Positions 34,333-43,634 of a DNA stretch of 64,000 nt are shown piece after piece. The stretch is from Sulfuricaulis sp040901545 (GTDB lineage Bacteria; Pseudomonadota; Gammaproteobacteria; Acidiferrobacterales; Sulfurifustaceae): positions 1-64,000 of the forward strand of contig NZ_JBBDYL010000024.1 in assembly GCF_040901545.1 (NCBI RefSeq), read 5' to 3'. The position numbers and the translations under genes are program-made. The number at the start of each line of letters is the position of its first letter. The first letter of the stretch is position 1. The notes beneath the pieces are model-generated. The model did not search any database. It saw only the letters and a program-made list of their open reading frames with translations, and was not told where the DNA came from.

Positions 34333-35480
34333 GTCGATATCGCCTCCTCGAGCGCGGCCAGCAACCGGTCCACGTGCGTTGCGTCGTGTGCCGCGGAAAA
34401 GGTGATGCGTAAACGCGCGGAACCTTCCGGCACCGTGGGGGGGCGGATGGCGGGCACGAGAATGCCCTGTTCGCGTAGGCGCCGGCTGGCGTCAAGGGCG
34501 GCCTGCGCTTCACCCAGAATGAGCGGTTGAATAGGCGTTGCCGACGTCGTCAGGGAATATCCCAGTTGCTTCACACCCATGCGGAAACGCTCGACTAAAA
34601 CCTGAAGGTGCTCACGCCGCCACGATTCTTCGCGCACGATCCGGAGACTCGCGCGCACCGCCTCGGCGACGGCGGGCGGAAGCGCGGTGGTATAAATATA
34701 AGTGCGTGCGCGCTGGATCAGGGTTTCGATCAGCGCCGTTTCACCCGCTACGAAGGCGCCAAATACGCCAAGCGCCTTGCCCAACGTCGCCATATAGATG
34801 ACCGGCGGCTTGAGCGTCAATCCCAGATGCTCGAAGGACCCGTAACCGTTTCTTCCCAGTACGCCAAAACCGTGGGCATCGTCGGCCAGCCAGCGCGTGT
34901 TGTGCCGCACGGCCAGGGAATGCAACGCCGCCAACGGCGCCATATCGCCGTCCATGCTGAAGACGGCATCGGTCGTGATCAGCCCGGGACGCGGCGTCTG
35001 CGCCAGCATTTTACTGAGATGTTCAGTATCGGCATGCGCATAGCGGATTACTTTGGCGCGGGTCAGGCGCGCGGCGTCGATCAGCGACGCGTGGTTGAGC
35101 CGATCCTCGAAAATCACTTCCTGCCGGTCGGTCAATGCGCCCACCACGCCGAGATTTGCCATGTATCCCGTGGAGAACAGCAACGCCCGCTCGGTGCCGA
35201 TGAAATCCGCCAATTCCTCTTCCAGCGCATGATGCGCGCGGCTGTGGCCGCTGACCAGGTGCGAGGCGCCCGCACCCACTCCATAGCGATTCGCACCGGC
35301 GCGGAACGCGTCGATGACGCGCGGATGATTCGCCAGTCCCAGATAATCGTTGCTGCAAAATGACAACAGCGTTTCACCGTCGAGACGAACCTCGACGCCC
35401 GTCGGGGATTCGAGCACGTGGCGCTCGCGATAAAGATGTTTTGCGCGGCGAAGCGCCAGTTCTTCTGAGAGCGTCTTCAT
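34329..35480 (-). CDS. bioF: 8-amino-7-oxononanoate synthase
   Basis: BioF condenses pimeloyl-ACP with alanine. A 383-residue PLP enzyme of the alpha-oxoamine synthase family: SNDYLGLANHPRV, GAGASHLVSGHSRAHHALE, DDAHGFGVLG, and the PLP lysine in TLGKALGVFG. It starts the bioF-bioH-bioC-bioD unit. bioB and bioA are not in the window, while in many relatives bioB precedes bioF. Confidence 0.95.
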   Translation of the reverse strand: MKTLSEELALRRAKHLYRERHVLESPTGVEVRLDGETLLSFCSNDYLGLANHPRVIDAFRAGANRYGVGAGASHLVSGHSRAHHALEEELADFIGTERALLFSTGYMANLGVVGALTDRQEVIFEDRLNHASLIDAARLTRAKVIRYAHADTEHLSKMLAQTPRPGLITTDAVFSMDGDMAPLAALHSLAVRHNTRWLADDAHGFGVLGRNGYGSFEHLGLTLKPPVIYMATLGKALGVFGAFVAGETALIETLIQRARTYIYTTALPPAVAEAVRASLRIVREESWRREHLQVLVERFRMGVKQLGYSLTTSATPIQPLILGEAQAALDASRRLREQGILVPAIRPPTVPEGSARLRITFSAAHDATHVDRLLAALEEAIST

Positions 35481-35615
35481 GGGAAAATGTGCCGCCGGTG
35501 TCCTGGTACAATCCCGTCACGCATGGAATTCAGGCGCGGATCCGGACAAGTCAAAGTAACGGCAGTGTAGTCGGTTCCCGTATTCAGTCAACTTACACTA
35601 ACGACTGAGGTTGAC

Positions 35616-36311
35616 ATGAGTCTGTTAAATATACATAGGTGGCTCGACCCGCAAAATTGCCTGCTCTGCGCTGCGCGCGTGACGGTGGCAGCGGATTTCT
35701 GTCCAGGATGCGAGCGCTCTCTGCCGTGGTCGCGCTGGGCCTGTCCGCGTTGCGCGGCCCAAGACTCGGTCGTGGATACACTTGAGACGGTGTGCGGCGA
35801 ATGCCAAAAAAATCCCCCTGCTTTCGCGTACGCACGCGCGCCGTTTCGCTTTGCGCTTCCCGTCGACAGGCTGATTCGAAACCTCAAATACCACGGCCGC
35901 CTCGAATTATCGCGCATCCTGGGGAAATACCTGGCGGCCTATCTCCAGAATTTGAACGAACCCCCGCCGGATGTGATTGTGCCCGTGCCATTGCATACGT
36001 CGCGCTTGCGCAGCCGGGGATATAACCAGTCGCTTGAGATCGCGCGGACCGTGTCCAAACACTTGGCGCTGCCGCTTAACTGGAGCGATGCAGAGCGCAT
36101 CCGGGACACCACCCCCCAAACCGATCTGCCGCGCGATAAGCGGCGGAAAAATGTCCGTGGGGCTTTCAAATCAAGCAAGGCGTTTTCCGGTCAACGCATT
36201 GCCATACTCGATGACGTGATGACCAGCGGACAGACTGTCAATGCGCTGGCGGAGAGTCTGCTCCGGAGCGACGCGGCGGAAGTACGGGTGTGGGTCGTGG
36301 CAAGAACCTGA
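35616..36311 (+). CDS. comF: ComF-family phosphoribosyltransferase-like protein
   Basis: A 231-residue ComF/GntX-type protein. An N-terminal double zinc-finger region has cysteines in CLLCAARV, CPGCERS, CPRC and CGEC. A type I phosphoribosyltransferase domain follows, with the PRPP loop in IAILDDVMTSGQT. YNQSLEIAR and DKRRKNVRGAF are also conserved. ComF supports DNA uptake or use of DNA as nutrient in other bacteria. Here it is divergent from bioF, as is common in gammaproteobacteria. Confidence 0.92.
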   Translation: MSLLNIHRWLDPQNCLLCAARVTVAADFCPGCERSLPWSRWACPRCAAQDSVVDTLETVCGECQKNPPAFAYARAPFRFALPVDRLIRNLKYHGRLELSRILGKYLAAYLQNLNEPPPDVIVPVPLHTSRLRSRGYNQSLEIARTVSKHLALPLNWSDAERIRDTTPQTDLPRDKRRKNVRGAFKSSKAFSGQRIAILDDVMTSGQTVNALAESLLRSDAAEVRVWVVART

Positions 36312-36317
36312 AAAGCA

Positions 36318-36401
36318 GTAGCAAGTATCAAGTGGCAAGTAGCAAGGCAAGAATCAGGTATTACCGTTTTTACTTGCTACTTGAAACTTGCCACTTGCTA
36401 C
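36318..36401. repeat. Long imperfect inverted repeat between comF and mshN
   Basis: Two 29-base arms (36318-36346 and 36373-36401) pair at 25 of 29 positions around a 26-base loop. Each arm is itself built from repeats of CAAGTAGC or its complement. T- and A-runs follow on the right. It sits between converging genes and can serve as a bidirectional terminator. The internal repetition resembles small mobile palindromic elements. Confidence 0.75.
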
Positions 36402-37861
36402 TTATTTTTAATTACTGCCAGCCGCTGTTGGACGTATTTCTGCAGGTTATCGTCGAGAGTTCCGGTGTCGATGGCGCGCTGATAAGCCTCGCCGGCTGCA
36501 TTTCCGGCATGAATGGCTTCGAGCGAAATCGCCATGCCGAGCCATGAACGACCTTCCTGCGGATTCAATTTGATCGCTTGTGTGTAGGCATTTATCGCTT
36601 CGGAATGATGTCCGACGCGTTGATGCAACGCCGCCAGAAATCCCATGTAATCGGCGCTTTCCGCGCCCGCCTGACGGCTGCCTTCCATGACATCCAGCGC
36701 TTTACGATCGGCGCCGTGCTCGGCATGTACCCGCGCAAGCAGTTGCGCGAACGGGAAATAGGCCGGCACCTTTTCAATTCCTGTTTCCAGCAATTGCTGG
36801 GCGTCGCGCCATCTTCCACGCTGTAGCAGAAGCCCGGCAAGCAATTCGCGTGCTTTGGTGTGTTCGGGGCTGATAGCAAGTGACGATCTAAGCTGGCGCT
36901 CGGCATCGGCAGCCCGTCCCCGTTGCAACAGATTCGCCGCCCGGTGATACTCCATTTCCGCCTTGTCGTCCGGACTGAAAGGCTTGTGCTTCTTTTCCAT
37001 CTCGCCTTGTGCAATTGTTCTCTCGCCGAAGGCCGGCGTCGTAACGGGCGCGATTTTCGACACCGCATCCCGGGTACGCGGCATCGCTTTTTTTGCAGCA
37101 GCAACGGGCGCTTGCCTGTTCTCTGGTGTTTTGCCTTGGGGAGCAACTTTCGCGGTTTGTACCACGGGTTTCATATCGGTTGACACTCGCGGCGTCAGGC
37201 GCAGCCGTTGGCCCGGGCGTATCATGTGATCAGCGCCAAGTTGATTCCATGCGGACAGGTCCCCGGGATCGATACCCGTTTTTCTGGAAATACCGTACAG
37301 CGTTTCTCCTCTGGAAACGGTCCAGTAACCACTGTCCGAAACCGCTTCGACTTGGGTCTTTACCTTTATCACGGGATTTTTTTCCGTGATCGGCGCCGTC
37401 GATGTCACGGTGGCTTTTGTTTCTAGTTCAACCGTTGCATCTTTGTTGACTTTCGCCACTTGCTCATTCGCCACCGGTGGCTCAACCTTCGGCGGCGCAG
37501 GCGCGGGATTCACGTTCGTTGTCGGAGCTGCGGTCGCAACCGGTGTCTGGGGAACGGGTTGGGTAGCGGGTGCGGTTTTTGGCAAGGGCTTGATGGAGGC
37601 GACAGCCGGCTTCGCAACTTCGGGTTTGCCAGGATACAGGCCGGCGAGTAATTGATCCCCCCATTGCATCCAGGAATAGGCGCCAGCGCCGACAATGACA
37701 ATGAATGCCAGCAGCAGTTTCAGCCGGCCACGTGACGGTGCCTGATAGTGTGAACCACGCACAGGTTTGAGATCTTCGAAAACCGGTTTCGTATTCGCCG
37801 CATCGGCCGCCGGATTCTTGCGCGACTCCAGGTCCTGGAGCATCTTGTTGATCAGGCTCAA
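36398..37861 (-). CDS. mshN: MSHA biogenesis protein MshN with LysM and TPR regions
   Basis: A 487-residue inner-membrane protein. The N-terminus MSLINKMLQDLESRK is the MshN/PilP-type signature. One helix follows near 48-65, then a Pro/Ala-rich linker, a LysM-like domain (about 175-215: SRGETLYGISRKTG, LSAWNQLGADHMIRPGQRL), and C-terminal TPR repeats. LysM could hold the machine to peptidoglycan. It is the last gene of the leftward msh run, 16 bases after mshM. Confidence 0.88.
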   Translation of the reverse strand: MSLINKMLQDLESRKNPAADAANTKPVFEDLKPVRGSHYQAPSRGRLKLLLAFIVIVGAGAYSWMQWGDQLLAGLYPGKPEVAKPAVASIKPLPKTAPATQPVPQTPVATAAPTTNVNPAPAPPKVEPPVANEQVAKVNKDATVELETKATVTSTAPITEKNPVIKVKTQVEAVSDSGYWTVSRGETLYGISRKTGIDPGDLSAWNQLGADHMIRPGQRLRLTPRVSTDMKPVVQTAKVAPQGKTPENRQAPVAAAKKAMPRTRDAVSKIAPVTTPAFGERTIAQGEMEKKHKPFSPDDKAEMEYHRAANLLQRGRAADAERQLRSSLAISPEHTKARELLAGLLLQRGRWRDAQQLLETGIEKVPAYFPFAQLLARVHAEHGADRKALDVMEGSRQAGAESADYMGFLAALHQRVGHHSEAINAYTQAIKLNPQEGRSWLGMAISLEAIHAGNAAGEAYQRAIDTGTLDDNLQKYVQQRLAVIKNK

Positions 37862-37877
37862 ATTCGCTCACCCGCAA

Positions 37878-38804
37878 TCAAAGAGACACCGGAAATAGCC
37901 AGGACACAAGAGAAAGCAGGCTAATAACGGAAACTCCCGATACCAACGCCGTTAGATATTTGAGAATTTTCGATTTCACCGACAACAGCCCTTGCGTGGA
38001 TTCGGTATCCGCGATTGCCATACGAATGTGCCTTTCGGAGACGGTGCGCGCACCTTCGCCGAAAGCGGCTATTAACGATTTGTGCGCGAGGATGTTAACC
38101 AGGCGCGGGATGCCGTTGCTGCCCTTGTAAATATGTTTGACAACCTTGTGCGGGAAAAGCCGCGGACCACGATAACCGGCCACGGCCAGGCGGTGCGAGA
38201 TATAAAATTCAACCTCGCTCAGGCTGAGCGGCGAAAGTTGGCAGGAAAAACTGACGCGTTGTTTGAGCTGGCGGATCGAGGGATTCTCGAGACGGACATT
38301 CAGTTCCGGCTGGCCGAAAAGCACGACCTGCACCAGTTTGCGCCGTTCGGTTTCGAGATTGCTCAACAGCCGGAGACTTTCCAGCGTTTCAATCGGAATG
38401 GCCTGGGCCTCATCCAGGCACAGCAGCACGCGCTTTTCTCCGGCATAGGTGTCGATAAGGAAACGGTTCAGCAGTTTGAGCAACTGATGCTGGTTGACGT
38501 GTTGGGGATAATTGATGCCCAGCTCGTCGGCGATGGCGAACAACAACGTCGTCGGCTGTAAATACGGATTAGGCAGAAAGGCGGTGATAAATTCGTGATG
38601 ATCCAGCGCGCTCAGGAATTTGCGACACAACAGCGTTTTGCCGGTGCCCACCTCACCCACCACCTTCATGAATCCCTCGCCGCTGCGCGCCGCGATCAGC
38701 AGCGTGTTCAGCGCTTCCTGGTGCGAGGAATGGGCGAAGAAAAAGCTCGTATCCGGTGTGATGGTGAACGGCGGTTCCCGAAGCCCAAAATGTGTCCCGT
38801 ACAT
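37878..38804 (-). CDS. mshM: MSHA biogenesis ATPase MshM (ExeA-like AAA)
   Basis: A 308-residue ExeA/GspA-type AAA protein. Start MYGTHFGLREPPFTITPD is the family signature and has GGAG upstream (ATG 38804). Walker A is VGEVGTGKTLLCR, Walker B is VLLCLDEAQAIP. A C-terminal helix (LTALVSGVSVISLLSLV) anchors it. It pairs with MshN as ExeA pairs with ExeB for secretin insertion. Confidence 0.9.
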   Translation of the reverse strand: MYGTHFGLREPPFTITPDTSFFFAHSSHQEALNTLLIAARSGEGFMKVVGEVGTGKTLLCRKFLSALDHHEFITAFLPNPYLQPTTLLFAIADELGINYPQHVNQHQLLKLLNRFLIDTYAGEKRVLLCLDEAQAIPIETLESLRLLSNLETERRKLVQVVLFGQPELNVRLENPSIRQLKQRVSFSCQLSPLSLSEVEFYISHRLAVAGYRGPRLFPHKVVKHIYKGSNGIPRLVNILAHKSLIAAFGEGARTVSERHIRMAIADTESTQGLLSVKSKILKYLTALVSGVSVISLLSLVSWLFPVSL

Positions 38805-38832
38805 TTCTGTTACTCCATTTCCTTTTTCTGAT

Positions 38833-40527
38833 TCAGGACCCGATGCGGATTTTCTTGATACGCTCTTGCGATTCGTCGACCGCATCGCTCCAGTCCTGCC
38901 CGGTAGTGATCGTCGTCGGCTTGAGCAGTATCACCAATTCACGCTTGATGCGCGTGACTTTTTTGTGCTTGAACAGATATCCAATCAGCGGTATATCACC
39001 CAGAATCGGGACAGAGGCATTATCGTCGGTGCTGGCCTCTTTCATCAGTCCTCCGATCACGATGATCTGGCCGCTGGTGGCGCGCACGATATTATCCGAT
39101 TCCTGCACGGAACTGAGTGCCGTCGAAATCGTCTGATTGGAAGCTACGGTTATAAGCTTTTCCGATACTTCGCTCACGGACGGATGAATGTGCAAATTGA
39201 TGTTGCCGGCATCGTCGATTTGGGGTGTTACGTCCAGGGCAATGCCGGAAAAGAATGGCGCGAGTTCGGTTGAAATCGTCGGTTGCCCGCCCACGACCGT
39301 AGTTGCCGTTGTTTCCTGCTTCGTGACAAAAAAGGAATCGGTACCGACCTTGATCACCGCCTTTTGGTTGTTCATGGTGGAGACGCGCGGACTGGAAAGG
39401 ACGTTCAGATCGCCCTGCGTCTTCAGCAGCTCGAAAAAAGCCGCGAAATTCTTCGCCTTGACTGCGAGCGTAAACACGCCGCCGAAGGCCGAGCTGTTGG
39501 TTCCGGAGATCGCGCTGAACGTGCCCGTGGTCGGATTGAGATTACCGGTGTTGCCGGTAATTTCGCTTAATCCGGTGGTGCTGAGCGACTTGCCGCCGCC
39601 CACCTGACCGATGGTATAGGTTCGGCTCGCCGACGAGGCGATTCCCGCCCAGTTGATCCCGCTCTGGAAACCGTCCTTGAGCTGGACTTCCAGAATCTTG
39701 GCTTCCAGAATCACTTGCCGGTTCATGCTTGTCTGGGTCACCCCCAGATAGTCTTCCACCAACCTTAGTTCATCCGGCATGGCACGGACCACGACGATTC
39801 CGGCCTGCGGGTTGACGATCACTTTTTTTCCATTGTCTGCGCCGATGATCGCAACCAGCGCCGCGCCTAGGTCTTTCCAGAAATCTGTCTGGGTCTGGGT
39901 CTGAATCTGGACGCCGCTTCCGGTGGCAGTGGTGGCGGTCGAACCCGCGGTACCCGCGGTGCTCCCGGTGGCGCTGAGTCCGCTGGCCGCCACGCGCGTG
40001 TCGGAACTTCCCTTACGCGAGACATTCAGATAATTCACGGAGAACAATCGCGTCTGCATTTCATTCCCCAGAATGAAAAAACGATTGCCGTCACGCCGGT
40101 ACTCGTAACCGAACACCTGGCGGATCGCGCTGAGCGCTTCCGGCACGGTCACTTCCTTGAGGCTCAACGATATCGTTCCGCTTACCTCTGGGTGCACCAC
40201 CATGCTATAAGGTGTTCCCTCGACCAGACCCATGAAAACCTGGCGCGCCGGGGCACTGTTGACCGTAATGTCGAAACGCGGTTCCAGCGATACGGTGCCG
40301 CCCTGAGGGAGCGCGATTTCTATCGGCGGCAGTAACGCCCGACTCACATCCGCGGGAACCTTTTGTTCGTCCTTGCCGGCTCGTGCCTGGGACATACTAT
40401 CGTCCACGCTGCCGCGCACGTCATCGCGCCAGCCGGGGGAGACGCTTTGGCACCCCACCAGCACCATGCCCAGTAACGCCACCAGCGCGCGCCGGGCAAT
40501 ATTTTCGAGAAAATTTGTCCGTCTCAT
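38833..40527 (-). CDS. mshL: MSHA outer-membrane secretin MshL
   Basis: A 564-residue secretin lipoprotein. The signal ends LVGC (Cys26). An STN/N0-type domain follows (about 85-165), then an N1 domain and the secretin beta-barrel, with VIVIGGLMKE and VPILGDIPLIGYLFKHK. It forms the outer-membrane pore of the pilus. mshK ends one base into its start. Confidence 0.93.
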   Translation of the reverse strand: MRRTNFLENIARRALVALLGMVLVGCQSVSPGWRDDVRGSVDDSMSQARAGKDEQKVPADVSRALLPPIEIALPQGGTVSLEPRFDITVNSAPARQVFMGLVEGTPYSMVVHPEVSGTISLSLKEVTVPEALSAIRQVFGYEYRRDGNRFFILGNEMQTRLFSVNYLNVSRKGSSDTRVAASGLSATGSTAGTAGSTATTATGSGVQIQTQTQTDFWKDLGAALVAIIGADNGKKVIVNPQAGIVVVRAMPDELRLVEDYLGVTQTSMNRQVILEAKILEVQLKDGFQSGINWAGIASSASRTYTIGQVGGGKSLSTTGLSEITGNTGNLNPTTGTFSAISGTNSSAFGGVFTLAVKAKNFAAFFELLKTQGDLNVLSSPRVSTMNNQKAVIKVGTDSFFVTKQETTATTVVGGQPTISTELAPFFSGIALDVTPQIDDAGNINLHIHPSVSEVSEKLITVASNQTISTALSSVQESDNIVRATSGQIIVIGGLMKEASTDDNASVPILGDIPLIGYLFKHKKVTRIKRELVILLKPTTITTGQDWSDAVDESQERIKKIRIGS

Positions 40528-40994
40528 TATCGTCCGCCTTCTTGGCTATTCGCCGGAACTTTCACCAGATAATTTTCCTTCACCACTTTCGGAAACAGAC
40601 GCAGACGCGTCTCACGATCACCTTGCTTCACCACCACTTCATATGGCTGTATGTCAGTAATCACCCCGCCGCCGAACTTGTCGCCCTCCAAGTAGGAACG
40701 TCCGCTGATCACGGCGCGCCGCAGGCTCGACGAAACAAACGTCGATTGGAGCACCGGGCCGGTCGGTTTGCGGGCCGCGTTCCGGGAGGCCACCCCGCCG
40801 CCAACAGACGGCTGCGTCGGGTCTGCCAGACCGGCCGGGATACTGTCCGCCTGGGAAACCGACACCATTCCCCATATTCCGACTAGCGCCACTAATGGCC
40901 GCAAGACCCGCAGAAAATTTCCCGGATGCCCCCGGCGCCGGGCGACCGTAGCAGCTAAATCGATTGCAATTTTCAAGCCACGCAACGGTGTCAT
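40527..40994 (-). CDS. mshK: MSHA biogenesis protein MshK
   Basis: A short periplasmic protein of about 155 residues starting at the ATG at 40994, which overlaps the mshJ stop as ATGA. It contains GLADPTQPS, the usual MshK/PilP-type motif, and a small beta domain ending in RETRLRLFPKVVKE. MshK links inner-membrane proteins to the secretin, by analogy with PilP. Identification rests on the motif and on position between J and L. Confidence 0.8.
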   Translation of the reverse strand: MTPLRGLKIAIDLAATVARRRGHPGNFLRVLRPLVALVGIWGMVSVSQADSIPAGLADPTQPSVGGGVASRNAARKPTGPVLQSTFVSSSLRRAVISGRSYLEGDKFGGGVITDIQPYEVVVKQGDRETRLRLFPKVVKENYLVKVPANSQEGGR

Positions 40995-41668
40995 ATCCCA
41001 ATCCACCCTTGATGCGTGCTGAGCGTGTAGATCAGGAGATTGACTCTGGAATCCGGGTATTTCTCGGCGCTCAATGCCACCTGCCCCCAAAAGACTTTCC
41101 ACGGCATGCCTTCCAGTGACTTGAGGTAACGCAAGGTGTCCATGTATCCGCCCTTGAATTCAATTCGCATGCCGTGTTTGTAAACCATCCCTTCCACGGC
41201 TTTACCGCCGCTTCCCCCGGTTTTCTCAAGCAGCGGCGCGGCCGGAAGGCTCTCCAGCTTGATTACTTGAAGCCCGCGGTTCTTGAGTAACATCTGCTCC
41301 ACCAGCCTGGCCATTTCCTTGGGCGGAACCAGGCCTGTTGTAACCTTCTGCAGCGAAGCATCCATGTGTTTCAGATTTTCCTGCAGCGCGGCAAGCTTTT
41401 TTTGCTTGGCGAGCTGCGGGTCCTGCCCGCCGGCGGATAGAATCCCCTGCACCTGCACCTCCATCAAACGAGTTTCCTCACGCTTCTGGGTTATCTGTTT
41501 TTGTATCCGGTCTTTCTCCAGGCCAATCGGGCCGAAGATGACATGCACCGCAATGAAATACAGCGCCACCAGGAGCGTGATGAAGATCAGCGCGCGTTCG
41601 CGCAGCGACATGGCGTCGATCCGGTGGGTCAGATCTTTGAATTGAGATTGGAGGTTTTCGAGCGCCAT
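40991..41668 (-). CDS. mshJ: MSHA biogenesis protein MshJ (PilO-like)
   Basis: A 225-residue protein with one N-terminal helix (ALIFITLLVALYFIAVHVIF), a coiled-coil stretch (about 55-105) and a C-terminal ferredoxin-like domain, the PilO layout. The GLVPPKEMARLVEQMLLK segment is typical for MshJ. Part of the inner-membrane platform with the PilM- and PilN-like proteins encoded just upstream. Confidence 0.85.
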   Translation of the reverse strand: MALENLQSQFKDLTHRIDAMSLRERALIFITLLVALYFIAVHVIFGPIGLEKDRIQKQITQKREETRLMEVQVQGILSAGGQDPQLAKQKKLAALQENLKHMDASLQKVTTGLVPPKEMARLVEQMLLKNRGLQVIKLESLPAAPLLEKTGGSGGKAVEGMVYKHGMRIEFKGGYMDTLRYLKSLEGMPWKVFWGQVALSAEKYPDSRVNLLIYTLSTHQGWIGI

Positions 41669-41670
41669 GG

Positions 41671-42288
41671 CTATCCCGGGTTCGCAGAAGTTTTAACCTG
41701 GAATTCAATGTACGGCGGTTCCATCTGTTTCGCATCCGGCGCCGGGCGATTCATCTGAAAGACGTTGAACACAATTCCGGCAAGCGGTTTTTCGGCGGAG
41801 AGTTTTTGCATATAACGTGGAATCAATTCCGGCGATGTACTGCGACCGCTCAGTATCATCTGTTCCGCCGCGCCGGTGATATCGACACCCGTCAGCCATA
41901 TGCCGTGGATATGCTGACGGGCAAAGGAAATAAAATAATCCGAAAAACCGAGGGTGTTGCTGAAAACGCCGCTCTGCAGTGCGGCCTGGATCCGCTGCCT
42001 GGAAACAATTTCGCTTTCCAAGCGGGCGACCTCTATATCGAGCGGGCTCTGCTTGCCTCCCTGGCCGAATTTATCCGTGACCTCGGCGAGGCGCTTGGAT
42101 GCGGACGCCTGGTTTTGCTCGACCCGTTTTAGCTCTTTTTTCAATTCGCCGTTCTGCCACCAGGAGTAACCGTAAATGGCGATGACACCGATCGCCACAA
42201 TTCCCACCGCTTGCAGCATGGCCACGGTGGAAAATTTCTTTTCCTCCCTGCGGAATATCGGCTGATAAAGATTGATCTGCTGGCTCAC
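41671..42288 (-). CDS. PilN-like MSHA biogenesis protein
   Basis: About 205 residues starting at a GTG at 42288, which overlaps the mshI stop as GTGA and gives the typical N-terminus SQQINLYQPIFRREEKKFS. One membrane helix (about 25-45) is followed by a coiled coil and a periplasmic domain. PilN binds the PilM-like partner through this INLY motif. It is often annotated as a second MshI. Confidence 0.85.
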   Translation of the reverse strand: MSQQINLYQPIFRREEKKFSTVAMLQAVGIVAIGVIAIYGYSWWQNGELKKELKRVEQNQASASKRLAEVTDKFGQGGKQSPLDIEVARLESEIVSRQRIQAALQSGVFSNTLGFSDYFISFARQHIHGIWLTGVDITGAAEQMILSGRSTSPELIPRYMQKLSAEKPLAGIVFNVFQMNRPAPDAKQMEPPYIEFQVKTSANPG

Positions 42289-43211
42289 AGCGCGCGCTCC
42301 TCGAGTCGCAGCGCCGCGCCGAGCGTGCTTAAGCACACCGGTTGCTGTTCACGCGGAATGGGGGTGCGGCATTCCACAAGATTCATCAAATCCATGGTGA
42401 GCACGGTGACATTAAGGTTGGTTTGGAGAAAATCCACCAATCCCGGTATTTCGACGGACATCGGCGTTAGCGCCAACGTGTTGACGGGAGATTGATGGAA
42501 GTGGCTGTCGTAGTAATCCAGCGACCGCTGCACCTCGAGCGATACCCGGTCAAACAGGCTCGTGGGGTCCAGCAACTGCACGTCGGCATCGAGCTGCTGC
42601 AGCGAATCGAGCCCGATATCGATATTGCGGCTGAGATAAATCTCCGATTGCTTGCTGATGGTAATCAAACCGCTGCTCGGAAACAGAGACAACAGCACAA
42701 CGCCTTTAGCTTCTTCCGATAACAGGGTGGCGAGATTGCGCTGGGCCATTTCGGGGATATCGATCACATCGAGATTGATTCCGGCGGCGCTCATCAGGTC
42801 CGCGCGCTTTTGGATGGCGGCGCTGCGCGCCGCGACGGCATACATCGAACGCGAGCGGCCCGCCGCTTTGTCGCCCGGAACGTCGAAAACATCGAGCGTG
42901 GCGTCATTGATGTGGAAATCGATCAGGTCTTTCACGCGCCAGCGGATGGCGGAGCGCAACTCATCGGGCGGAACATCCGGCGCGTCCGTCAGCAGTAGGG
43001 TATATTCGTTCGGATTCAAAACGGTGGTGCAACGCGAGCGCCCCAGGTCGTAATCGGAAGCCATCTTGCCGAGGACTTTCTCCTCACCCTGATCGCCCCA
43101 CGGCCGGAAATCGAACAGCGTCACCGCCGGCAGGCGTCCCGGCGCGCGCTCGACGCGCACCACGCAGGCACCTTCCGACTGCAGCCCCACCCCGGTCAGC
43201 CCGGGGAGCAT
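42285..43211 (-). CDS. mshI: MSHA biogenesis protein MshI (PilM-like)
   Basis: A PilM-like actin-fold protein of 308 residues from the ATG at 43211. The frame stays open upstream, and codons 43235-43212 encode LFPFLKKK, which resembles the usual MshI N-terminus. An AAGGAG lies seven bases before the CTG at 43235, so translation may begin there. Motifs include TTVLNPNEYTLLLTDAP and VDVIDIPEMAQRN. It starts the assembly half of the msh locus. Confidence 0.85.
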   Translation of the reverse strand: MLPGLTGVGLQSEGACVVRVERAPGRLPAVTLFDFRPWGDQGEEKVLGKMASDYDLGRSRCTTVLNPNEYTLLLTDAPDVPPDELRSAIRWRVKDLIDFHINDATLDVFDVPGDKAAGRSRSMYAVAARSAAIQKRADLMSAAGINLDVIDIPEMAQRNLATLLSEEAKGVVLLSLFPSSGLITISKQSEIYLSRNIDIGLDSLQQLDADVQLLDPTSLFDRVSLEVQRSLDYYDSHFHQSPVNTLALTPMSVEIPGLVDFLQTNLNVTVLTMDLMNLVECRTPIPREQQPVCLSTLGAALRLEERAL

Positions 43212-43235
43212 TTTCTTTTTCAGGAACGGAAACAG

Positions 43236-43634
43236 AAAAAATCTCCTTATACCGATTCATTCCATCAACATGCCGTGCAAAAAATTGGCCAGACCTCCCG
43301 CCATCAACCTTATTCCTTTATTTTCTGAGGTTTAACTTAAGAATCGGTCAACAACCCCCTGTTGTCAATGCGGTTTCCCTCATTAAAACCAGGCCAAAAA
43401 GCAGCCTACATGCGATCTTTGCCGTAATCGACACTCGACTTTTTTTGTCGGGTCCACAAACGATCCAGCCGGAGGAAATCAGTCACATTTGCGCACGAAA
43501 CAACCGGATTTGCAGCTCACCGTGGACAGCGAGAACGTCTTGACAGGCTCGACCGGAAGTTAAGCGCAAGCAAGGATGCCAACCGGAAGCGGAACGGGCA
43601 CGGACGTTTCGGTGCCGAGACATACATCGAAAAC
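43236..43634. promoter_or_regulatory. Intergenic region upstream of mshI
   Basis: About 400 bases between the broken adhesin gene and mshI. It should hold the promoter for mshI to mshN. A small hairpin (CGAC, T7, GTCG) lies near 43436-43450. No gene or known RNA is recognisable. Confidence 0.4.
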
